This document shows positions 46,577-57,800 of a DNA stretch of 64,000 nt, in pieces. The notes under the pieces are model-generated. The model was not told the DNA's origin, ran no database searches, and saw nothing but the letters and a program-made list of their open reading frames with translations. How positions within the stretch are numbered: position 1 is the stretch's first letter; each line of letters starts with the position of its first letter. Origin of the DNA: Rhizophagus clarus (taxonomy: Eukaryota > Glomeromycota > Glomeromycetes > Glomerales > Glomeraceae); assembly GCA_015698045.1 (NCBI GenBank), contig BLAL01000165.1, positions 782,001-846,000 on the forward strand. The letters run 5' to 3'. Position numbers and translations under genes: made by a program.

Positions 46577-49006
46577 TGGTCTGTGCACTCCGAAAAATTA
46601 ATAAGGTGCAGTAAATGAAAGTGGTTAATTCGGTTTTATTAGATTGCGATTCTCCGATTTTCATAATATTTATTAAAAAAAAAAAAGGCGAATTAGTATT
46701 ACTTAGTTTTCGATCGTACGATTGACATATTTGATGACAAGTCTACTTGTAAGATTTAAAAATAAAACAAACCTATTATCTCGCACATGCTGAAACACGA
46801 AAAGTCATATCATATCCACAAGTGAAAAATGCTTGTACGAATAACTAACTACCTTCATCATAATAATTGATATATTTTGTTATTGAAGAGTGTCTGATGC
46901 TTTTTGTTTCTATTGCCTCTGCTATTCTGTACTATTGGTCTGGCACACTTGTTAGATAGAATATGTCTTCTGAACCAAAATATGTGTAGCATACAACAAT
47001 GATTGACGATTCAAGTATATTTCGTCACGCAATTATTTGTAATCTGCCGAAGTCACGTGGAGCGAAGCATTCAATATCATGGCGAAAATAGTATTTAAAG
47101 TACATTATACTAGTATTTATATTAAGAATACTTCACCGATTACTTGATCAACTAACTCTCATTTCGATACAAATTTTTCAAGGAAAAGAACCAAAAATCT
47201 GGTTTAATTTCTTATTAAAAAAAAACTCTCATTTCCTCTTATTATATTTTAGTACAAAAGAATAAAAAGATTAAAAGTTGGTTTCTAAAAAAAAAAAAAA
47301 AAAAAAGAATAAAAAATATATCTCTATTTTAAATTTTAAACCAACCACTTTCCAATAACTCACAGATTTCAATTATTATTATGTGGTAATATCGGAAGTT
47401 TTTTTTGATACTGGAATGTAACTTTGTTGAGATTATAAATTACCTTTATATTCACCAATTAAGTGGAGATATTTATATATGATTTGTTAAAATGATTATA
47501 TAATAAATTTCTTCGTATAACATTATACATGAGCCAATTTATCATTATTTTAAAAAAAATGATTTTACTTTTTTTAAAAACATAAAATCTTCTTTATTCG
47601 GCCGAAATCAGTTAATTATTTATTCATCGATGAAGGTGATTTGAGATGTGAAATTAGTTTCATCTGCAATTATTTATCCGAATAAATCATGCAGGGGTTA
47701 TCTTAAAAGTATCAACTTATTCTGATGTTTCAAAAAATTTTCTTATTAATTTATTGGTCCCATCATATTCGATCATGATATATTAAAAGGATGATTAATT
47801 AATTTTATTATAATCAAGGCATAAGTGAAAAACTTATATTAATAAGATTCACCGTAGGGAGGTATAATAGTATATCCGTGTAATTTTGTTAACACTACTG
47901 CATTATAAATTAGATATTACACATAAAGATTAAAAATATGAAGATTAAAATGTTTATTTTAGTTAAAACGTGTAAAGAATTAGCGAGAGAATAAAGAGTT
48001 GTACAGGAAACACATCCGAATAATTGACTTAAAAGTAATATAATGTAGAAATTTCCTGATTTTCGTATTTTGTAGTGTAATAAACTAATTTATTTTTGGT
48101 TAGTACAAATGTTTAAAGAATTACTACGCCATTATTTTTTTGCAAATCATTTACCAATATAAATAAAAATAACGTTAAGAAATATTATTGGTTAATAATT
48201 TATTCTTCTGCATATGTAATTAAAAAACTGGCATGCGTTTTAGGAATTTTCATTTTTCCAAACTTTATATTTTTATGTTTCTTAATTTAATTAATCGTTT
48301 GTTTATTTTCAGTATAATTCACAATGCCACAACGTGAAATTTTGTAATATCAACATTGAAAAAATTGACAAAGGTTCTCACGAAAGATTTTTTTTTTTTT
48401 TTGAATTAATTGAATTCTTTATTTAAGGGAAAGAAAAAAAAAATTGTTACCATTTTCATTCGATTACAAATTTTGTATATCTTAAAAGCCCGTTTCCTAT
48501 TCGTTATGAAATAAGAAAGTCTTTACGCTATTTGAAAATTTTTAACCAATAATAGTTTACCGATCGATTATGTCATTAAGGTTATAAATTTTCGTGTTAA
48601 CTTTACCTAAACAAGGTAAATTTTGTTCCACTTCAGTTTAACAAAGCGAAAAATTTTAATTGTTTGTATTTTTTTTTTTTTCTGTGAGCGATGTGGTAAT
48701 GTATTCAATTTACTGTGACACCATACGTTTCATCTTAGATATTCTGTTTATAAAGTATAAAATTAATTTTTAATTTTTTATCACTACTTTACCGCAATTT
48801 CTAACTCTCGCCCCTCTAACCTCTTTTCCTTTAATTCGAAACGAAAAAAAAAAAAAATTGTCCATATTTTTTTGGACTTTCCTTTCATTTTTTTAACCGT
48901 GGCTTTAATATAGGAAATTTATTATTAATTTCTTTTCAATCTCTTAAATTTTCAATATTGATTATTTTTAAAAGTTATCATCCGTTATTTCCCTCTCGTG
49001 GGTGTA
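46577..49006. other. Intergenic, 2.4 kb, no gene seen
   Basis: AT-rich with homopolymer runs (for example A-runs near 47290 and a T-run near 48390). It is the upstream flank of the membrane-protein gene. Pyrimidine-rich CCTCTAACC/CCCTCTCG stretches lie within 200 bases of that start. Confidence 0.4.
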
Positions 49007-50509
49007 ATGGATATTCGCTCACTAAAAAATGAAGTTCCGGTTGAAATTGTAAACCGGAATCTATTATTTATTAAGAGGGATTTGCATTATAATGAAGATG
49101 AGAGTAAAGTTAAACCTTCGTATAAAAACGGCAAGGAATATTGTAAAGAAAAATTATCATCATACATAAAAAATAAATACAATCTATGCCATAGGAGAAA
49201 AAGCCTTTATTCTGAAAAAGCCAAAGAAAAAGCTAGGAAGGAAAGAGAAGAAAAAGCCAAGAAGGCTAGAGAAGAGAAAGCCAAGAAGGCTAGGGAAGAA
49301 AAAGCCAAGAAAGAAAGAGAAGAAAAAGCCAAGAAAGAAAGAGAAGAGAAAGCCAAGAAAGAAAGAGAAGAAAAAGCCAAGAAGGAAAGAGAAGAAAAAG
49401 CTAGGAAATATAGAAATAAAAAAAAGGTAGATCCTAATAATAAAAATAATGATGGTAACAATAACAATAACAACAATGGGAACGATAATAATAATAATAA
49501 TAACAATGGGAATAATAACAATGACACTCCTACTCCCATTACAAAAACGACGGAAACGCCCGAATTATCAAATACTCCAACCAATTCGTACAAAACGACC
49601 CAAAATCCTGCTACTAATATTTTTCCTACATATACGTATATGTCAAACACATCTTCATTACCTTCCGAAGTTGGTAGACAAAATTTATCAATAGCAGGTA
49701 TTTCGGTGATTACAATGGTTCTTGTTGGAGTTGTTGTTTTGGTTGGACTTGCCGTTTATAGAAAAAGGAATAATTTGCGGAGAGGTGCTGTGCGCCTTTA
49801 TGATGAACCGGATCAAAATGATTCTTCAGTAATGCCAAGATATCTCAGTTCAATAAGTAATATGAGATCATTACGCATTCCAAGCATGCCCCCAAAAGTT
49901 CATTTAACTAGACTTTCTTCAGCTACCATTCTTCTTCCTTTTAGAGAAAATAACCAAGCCCCATCGAATAATAATCTAGCTCCACCAATGAGTAATCTAT
50001 CTCCATTAAACAATAACTTAGCTCCACCAATCAATAACAGTAATCTATCTCCACCAGTCAATAATAATCTAGCTCCACCAATCAATAATCTAGTTCCATT
50101 AAACAATAATTTAGCTCCATTGAACATTAATCTTACTCCACCAAACAATAATCTAGTTCCACCAATCAATAATCTAGTTTCATTAAACAATAATCTAACT
50201 CCATCGAACATTAATTTAGCTCCATCAAATAATCTAGCTCCATCAAACAATAATTTTAATAATAATTATTTATCTCCAAGGGTTCAAAATTTATCGGGCC
50301 CTAATTCTTCGTCTTCTGGTGGTTTAACTGTTGATAATAATCATGATGATATCCAAAAAACTGATTCGTTGCAAAGTCAACCTTCAAGTCACGAATCATA
50401 TACTTCTTTAGAAAGTTCTTTTCCGATTCCACCTAGAAGAACTGTAAATGATAATTATAATACTACACCAACAAGTGCTACCTTTGGAGATATGTATAAA
50501 TTAAAATAA
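49007..50509 (+). CDS. Membrane protein with EEKAKKxR heptad array and Asn/Pro-rich repeats
   Basis: 500 residues in one exon. I start at ATG 49007 (MDIRSLKN); the three codons before it are open but begin GTG. Residues about 75-135 hold roughly eight copies of EEKAKKxRE, a highly charged helix or coiled coil. Then come an Asn-rich tract (about 145-175) and a Thr/Pro-rich stretch. A hydrophobic helix follows at about 228-250 (GISVITMVLVGVVVLVGLAVY) and then RKRNN. The C-terminal half has about a dozen NNNLAPP/NNL-type repeats (about 318-421). There is no signal peptide, so the helix probably serves as signal anchor. Role unknown. Replication slippage in the repeats should make length variable. 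Compare the gene at 10657-11478. Confidence 0.7.
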   Translation: MDIRSLKNEVPVEIVNRNLLFIKRDLHYNEDESKVKPSYKNGKEYCKEKLSSYIKNKYNLCHRRKSLYSEKAKEKARKEREEKAKKAREEKAKKAREEKAKKEREEKAKKEREEKAKKEREEKAKKEREEKARKYRNKKKVDPNNKNNDGNNNNNNNGNDNNNNNNNGNNNNDTPTPITKTTETPELSNTPTNSYKTTQNPATNIFPTYTYMSNTSSLPSEVGRQNLSIAGISVITMVLVGVVVLVGLAVYRKRNNLRRGAVRLYDEPDQNDSSVMPRYLSSISNMRSLRIPSMPPKVHLTRLSSATILLPFRENNQAPSNNNLAPPMSNLSPLNNNLAPPINNSNLSPPVNNNLAPPINNLVPLNNNLAPLNINLTPPNNNLVPPINNLVSLNNNLTPSNINLAPSNNLAPSNNNFNNNYLSPRVQNLSGPNSSSSGGLTVDNNHDDIQKTDSLQSQPSSHESYTSLESSFPIPPRRTVNDNYNTTPTSATFGDMYKLK

Positions 50510-51836
50510 TTTAATTGTTAATGAATATTATACTGCGTCGGCTGGCAAGACGGTAAAAGATTAATATTTAATATTTATTTACTTTTTGTATTTTAGTCAT
50601 CTTTTTCCTTTAATCGACATACTTTTCCCAACGTTCTTTTCAAAAAATCATTCGGTATAACAAATATACATATATAATTTGTGGGGATTTTAGAAATTAT
50701 TTACATATTGACTATGTTTTTGTAATATTTCTTTTTTTTTCTCTAAAGCAGTAGAATGTTAGCAAAAATGATTTGTTTGTATAAAAAAATTAAATTTTTT
50801 TTGTTTAAAGTCCTTACAGTTTTTTCATTTGTAAATGATTTCCCTGAGAAAGCATTTAAACTGCGGGGCTATTTATTAAAAAAAAAGTTAGTTAAGTTAT
50901 ACTACTTTCTACTTATTTTAAAATGTCAAATACGTTGACTTTACAATTAATTTTGAACTAAGGCCGGGCCAATTTGATTTTCTGTTTAACAAAATCCTCC
51001 CTCTCCCCTCAAAATTCTAAATTTAGATAGACATCTGTATATATACAAAAAAAAAAAAAAAAATTTTTTTTATAAATATTCTAAACTTTTTTTAATTATC
51101 TTTTATTCCCTCCATATTTTCAAAATTTGGTTAATAATAATTTTAAAATTTTGTAGCCTCTCCTCTCATTCTTTTCTTAATAAAAACTCGAAAAATTGGC
51201 CTAAAGTCACGATGTGTTACAGTGATTATACAAAATCGCTTGTGGCTTAAAAATATCATTGGATGATTTTTTTAATAATTACCACGTGCCAAACTTTTTT
51301 TTCACGCGCGTTAATTGGCGCAGCTTATACGGCTTGACTAAGCCATATTTTATAAATAAAATTAATTATGTAGATTTGTTTTTATTAAATTTAATTAATT
51401 AATGGATTTGAAATATTTGAAATTTTTTGGAAATGCGCGGTGTAAAAAAAAAAAATGAAACGTAAATTAAAAAAAATGTTAATATTTACCTAAAAGTGAA
51501 CAAAAAAGATAATTTACCTGATTGGTAGGATTGTCTATTTTTAGTAATATACGCCCTACGTTTCGTTTTTTTTTTAAGGGTATATTTTTTTTTTCAATTA
51601 AGGTACATTTGATACCACTAAACTTAAAAAAAGGTTCAAATGAAAAAAATATACTTAATTTTTAAAAAACAATCTTTTTAAAATATCAAAGTAGAAATTA
51701 ATTATTTATTTTCTTATTAAACGAAGCTTTTTTTTTTCCTTTAAAAAAAATAATAATTTAATATTAGGTTGACTTATATATTTGCATTTACCTCTTGGAC
51801 TGCCAAGAACATCGATCAACTGAGATTGTTTTTTAC
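50510..51836. other. Intergenic, no gene seen
   Basis: 3' flank of the membrane-protein gene and 5' flank of the intersectin-like gene. Many A/T homopolymers and no frame that looks coding. Confidence 0.4.
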
Positions 51837-54800
51837 ATGTACAATAATTTGCAAATAACTTATGGGCAACCCCCTTCTTCACAACCACAGATAGTTGCTG
51901 GGGCAACATCGGGAAGTGAAGGTGGAGGTCCTAATATACCTAACGGTAAAGATTAACATAAATATAAAATTATTAATTGTTCCTTTATTACGTTCCATAT
52001 GTTTTATCTGAGCCGTATCACGTATTAATATATTATTTTTCATCATTCGATAGTTCGTCTTTCATTCATTACCGCGTCGGATCAAACAAAATTTGAGGAA
52101 CTATATGCGTTTGGTTGTTCTGGGGGAAAGTATTTAACAGGTAAAAAAAAAAAAAACTTACATATATTGAAAATTTTTGTTTTCGGATATGAGAAATCCG
52201 TGATCTGATTTAAATTATTTATTTATGTATCATTTAGGCGAAGGTGCAAAAGAAATTCTTGTAAAATCAAAATTAGATGGCGAAACACTCGCTCAAATAT
52301 GGTTTGTTTTTTTTTTGATTGATCTATTTTTTCTTTCCTTTTTTTTTTAGCTTTCTAATTTTTTTTTATTTTATTTTATGTTTGTTTGTTTGTTTTTAAT
52401 TTGATCTTTACCTTTATTTATTTGTTTTATTTTTTTTTTTTAATTATTATTGTCTAGGAAATTATCTAACCTCACAAAGAATAATTATCTTACTTTTCCA
52501 GAATTTGCTCTTGCTATGTATCTAACTAACCTAAAGCTCAAAAAACAAGATTTACCTAATACAATACCTGATAGTATTCGTAATGAAGTAATGGGTGTTA
52601 TTGAACAAATTAGAGCTATTGAGCAAGAACATCAAAAACAACAGCAAAAGCAACAACAACAAACATCACAAATTCAAAGGGCTATAAGTCCTCATAATCA
52701 AATGATGTCACATCCTCAACAACAATATACGGGAGCGCAAATGGGACATAATGTGGTTCAATATCCTTCAAATCCAGGTATTCAAAATAGTTCTATGATT
52801 CCCAATATGATTCCTAGTATGATGCCTTTTACACAACGTATGATGCCACAACAAAATCCCCCGCAACAGTATAGTACAACTGGAATAGTAGGAAACGCAG
52901 AGATTCCTTGGGCTGTAACACCCGAAGAAAAAATACAATATAGAGAAATATTTAGGCAATGGGATTCACAAGGATTAGGATATTTAACAGGTAAATTACA
53001 TTATCGAGAAAATATTATTATTTATCTCCTTTACGAAAAATATTTTTTTTGTTTTCATAGGTGAAAAGGCTAAAGAAATTTTGTCACAATCTGGACTACC
53101 CCAAAATGATTTAATGCAAATCTGGTGAGCTTATGATGAATTTTTTCGTCCTTCCCTCCCTAAAAAAGTAATATATGTATATTTAATTAATAACTAAAAG
53201 CTATTTTATATTATATAAGGGAATTGTCTGATCCCAATAATAATGGAAAGTTAAACCAGGATGAGTTTGCTGTTGCTATGCATTTGATTTATAGAAAATT
53301 AAATAATTACGATATACCTACTACCCTCCCTCCTGAACTCATTCCTCCTTCTTCAAGAGAATTATCAGAGAGTGTAAATATGATTAAGAATATGCTCAAA
53401 TCTGATTCAGTCCATAATTTAAGTGTTGGATTGGGTACGCATACTTCAGGTGCTAATTATGCGAAATCAAGAAGTTTTACTTCCACACCTACAATTAACA
53501 GAAATGATGCAACGGGATACAAACATATGGATGATGATAATGTATATGTCTCTTCTTCAAGGCACCGAGTTCCTACTGTACCTCGTAGTCAGAATTCTTC
53601 AACTTATTCTTCTTTATCAAGATCATCATCCGTATCTGAAAATATTGGTGAAGATAGTTCTTCAAAAATTTCAGAATTGAAGAAACAAATCCATGAAAAA
53701 CAAATTTTGTTGGAAGCATTTTCATATACTGCTGATACGGCACCAGTCTCATATGATAGTTCTTATTCAAGCGATTATAATGATGTTTACGAATTGAAGA
53801 ATAAGATTAAAGATGTTCAGAGGGAGATCAATGAAAAAGAACGTTCAAATCCTGAATGGCTTAATAGGGAATTTACTCGAAACTCTGAAGAATTAGGTTC
53901 TTTACTTGAACAACACAAAAATTTAGATGATGAATTGAATAATATTCTTATAACTATCGTTCCTGAATTAATTAGTAGGATTCGTGAGACTAGTAGTAGA
54001 ATTCCCGATTCTAAATTAGAACTTTTTAAATTAAGAGAAGGTAGTGGCGGAGGATCAGATTTGAACATTATTGGTACTGGTCCTGGGGGGGAAATCACAG
54101 AAGCTGATAGAATTAAAGCGAAAGCACAAGCTATGATACAAGCTCGTATGGCAGCGCTTACTGGTAAATCAGTAAATTTTGGTGGTGGTGGTGGTGGTAT
54201 AAATCCTAGATTACTTGAAGAAGAAACTGACAGAATTAATTCTGAAAAAGCTGAACGTGAATTTAAGGTAGCAGAAATTGAAAGAAATATTTCAAAATTA
54301 CAAGATTCTGTCATAAAAGCTTCAAGGGAAAGGGAAGAAATTGAAGATAAATATCGTAAGATCGAACGTAATAAAAGGGATCGGGAGAGTGAAATTCGAA
54401 AATGGGAGGATGGTATCGGCGTAGATGATGATGTTAGAAGGTTTATTCAAGATCTTAAAAGAGATAGTTCAACATCATCTCGTTATGATTATAGTAGCGA
54501 CACTTATTCATCATCTCGTGATGTTTCATACAATAGAAAACCTTCCACTTCGTCTACATCTAGTTCGGTTTATACTTCTATAAGTAATACAACTAATACA
54601 ACTACTAATTCATTATCCAAGCCTAAATCACCTGAAGAACGTGAAGCTTTTATTAAAGCGGAAGCTGAACGTAGGATGCAAGAAAGATTGAAATCTTTGG
54701 GTGTTAAGAAGACAAGTTATTCGAAATCAACCTCATCATCGGATCCTGATTCGCCTACCTTATCAGACCGTTTGGCGCGTGAAAAAGCTGAGAATGCTGA

Positions 54801-57800
54801 AAGAAAAGCTCGTGCAGAACGCGAAGCAGAAGAGCGTGAACGTATAAGGACCGAAAGGCTTTTAGCTGAAAAGCAAAAGAAAGCAGAACAAGACGCCGAA
54901 AAATTACGTAAAATGGAAGAATTTGAGAAAAGAGAAGAAGAACGAAGAAATCAATGGTTAGCAGAAGCCAAAGAACTTGAAAAAGCTAAAGATAGAAAAG
55001 CTCGTGAAAAAGAAGAAGCTATGCGTGAAAAAGAATTAGAAATAGAACGTAAAAGGATTGAAGCAGCTGAAAAAGAAAAGAAACTTGAAGAGGAAAGGTT
55101 GGCACGTATTAAGAGAGAAGCTGAGGAACGTGCTGCAGAAGAAGAACGTAGAAGAATAGAGCAAGAAGCATTAGTAGAAAATGCTAAAGCGGCCAGAGAA
55201 AAAGCAAAGAAAATGGAAGAAGAGGCTAAACAACGTGAAGAAACTGCTAAACGTGAAGTTGAGAGAATAAAAACCAAAAGGGAAGATTCCACGTTTTCAG
55301 TCAAATCTTTTGATAGTGGCTCACAAAAACCATCATCTGTAGATTCTGCTAGCAATAATCCATTTTTGAATTTAAGCTCTCAAGAACGAAAGATGGTAGA
55401 TGCTAATGAGAATGATACTATAGAAAGTTCTAATCCGTTCTTTAAGTTCACTTCCGGTACTACCTCTCAATCTAACGTACAGTCATCACAAAATGATAAA
55501 CATGATGATGACGACGACTGGAATGTTGTTGATGAAGAAAGTAGTGATGATGATTTTCCCCCAGGAAATACTAAACAACTTGCGTCTAAAATATTTGGCT
55601 CTAGTTCTTCATTCGAACCTCCAAATTTTGAATCAGTTAAGACTAATCTGCCTCATTCCAATTCATCTCCACCCACTTCAAAAGCACCTATACCTAATGT
55701 AACTGCTAAATCAGATTCTATTCCACCGCCACCTCCACTGCCACCTTCTAATTCAAACTCTATTCCACCACCACCACCTCCTCCTCCTAATTCAAACTTT
55801 ATTCCACCACCGCCACCACTTCCTTCTAATTCAAGCTCTATCCCACCACCTCCTCCACTTCCTAATTCAAACGATATCCCACCACCACCACCGCTTCCTT
55901 CTGGCTCAAATGCTGTACCACCCGCACCACCATTCCCTACTACTTCGACTGTTCCACCGCCACCGCCGCAACCGCAACAGCCATTATCATCCAGTAACAA
56001 ATCACAATCATTACCACCACCTTCTAGTTCACGAAACGCTTTATTAAGCCAAATACAACAAGGAACAAAATTAAGAGCTACGAAGACTAATGATCGTTCT
56101 GCACCTTTAGTTGGAGGTATGTCATAATTGTTAATTATATCGCTACAATATATGTTTAATATTAATTTATAAAATTGTTTTTTTTTATCATTACATAATA
56201 GGTAAAACTAATGATTCTAATTCTTCTACACAAAATTCTTCTGGTGGTGCATCTCAACCAGCTGCTGGTATGGGTGGATTATCTGGTCTTGGTGCTTTGT
56301 TTGCGGGCGGAATTCCTAAGCTAAAGAGTCGTGGAGGAATTGAAACTGGAAGCTCACCTACTGAGAGTTCTGCCTCTAAATCCTCCCCTCCTACACGACA
56401 AAAAACAATGGGTAGAAGGGTATCTGCGGATTGGTTTGGTAATTTATCATCAGATCAGCTTGCTGGCGAAGAGACTCCAAAACCACAATCGATTAAAACC
56501 GAAACTCCTGTAAATGAAGGAAATAACATTTTAGGACAAACTGTTACGTCTCCTATTTCAGTATCTATGGATAGTGATATTGATTTTTCACAAGAATTTC
56601 GGGTCAAATCTTTATTTAATTATCCTGGTACTGGTGGAGCAGATGATCTTAAATTTGGTGCTGGAATTGTTTTCGTGGCTCATCCATCTAAGAATCCAAG
56701 TAATGAAGAATGGTGGTATGGTTCAATTGAAGAAACTGGTTCAAAGGGATGGTTCCCAAAGAATTTTGTTGAAATTTACAAAGAAGGTAATTATTTGATT
56801 TTTTTTTTATTTAAATTGTAACACATTTCATTAATTGTAAAATTAATTAAACCAAAATAATAGAAAAAGAGATTTGCAAAGCTAAAGCATTATACGATTA
56901 TAAAGCTCAAAATTCTACGGAACTTGATATTAAAGCCGGTAACATTGTTTCCATTCTCGACAAATCTTTGAATGATTGGTGGAAGGCAGAGTTTGAAGGC
57001 TCTAAAGGATATGTACCCGCGAATTATGTCGAAGAAATTACTAGTAGTAGCGGTTAGTGTTTGACTTTAATGTAAATGTTGTTTAATTTCTTTTTATTTA
57101 GTAGTGGAATGTATGTGTTTTTATTACTTCCCATTACATATTTATTATAAATTTCAAGAAAAAATTTTTTAGAGGCTTTATGCGATATATATTTGTTAAA
57201 TAAAATCCAATGTAATATTATAATTTATTTTCATTTTGTCGTGCCTTGATAAATAATGAAAATATTCTTTTACGTTTTTATTTCTTTATTATCTTTTTTC
57301 TTAATTTTATTTCGCATATGACGGCTTACAACATAGTCCTTAACAATACGAGTACAGATGAATCAAATGAGTCAGATGGAAGTGAAGATGAGACGGATGA
57401 AGATAATTCGAGTCAGGATGAATCCAGTAAAGATGGATCTTTTTCTAAAAATCATAATATCACAGAGATTGACAATAATACTACGCAATCTTCATCTAAA
57501 AAAACAAAGATTTTACCTATTGATATTCCAAAACTCAATATTCAAGGTGTAAATTCACCAACTACAAGTTCATTTAATAAACCAGTACTTAAGGTTGACA
57601 TTAATGCATTAACCACTGGTAAATTAACTAGAAAACCGAGTCTTGAAGTTGCTAGAAGTCCAAGTCCTACAAGATTATTTGGAGCAAGTCCAATTATGTC
57701 TATTCCTTGGATGCAATTAGGTGATACTCATAAAGATCTCGATAGCACACATCTAGGAATATCTCCGCCTAATTATCCTCCGAGACCGGAAAGTCCTGTG

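Noticed and set aside
49207..49650. Leu/Ser-rich open frame on the minus strand
   Set aside because: It is the antisense shadow of the Lys/Glu heptad and Asn tracts of the membrane-protein gene.
54951..55355. Ser/Leu-rich minus-strand frame
   Set aside because: It is the antisense of the Glu/Lys/Arg coiled coil of the same gene.
55653..56000. Gly-rich open frame on the minus strand
   Set aside because: It is the antisense of the polyproline region of the intersectin-like gene.
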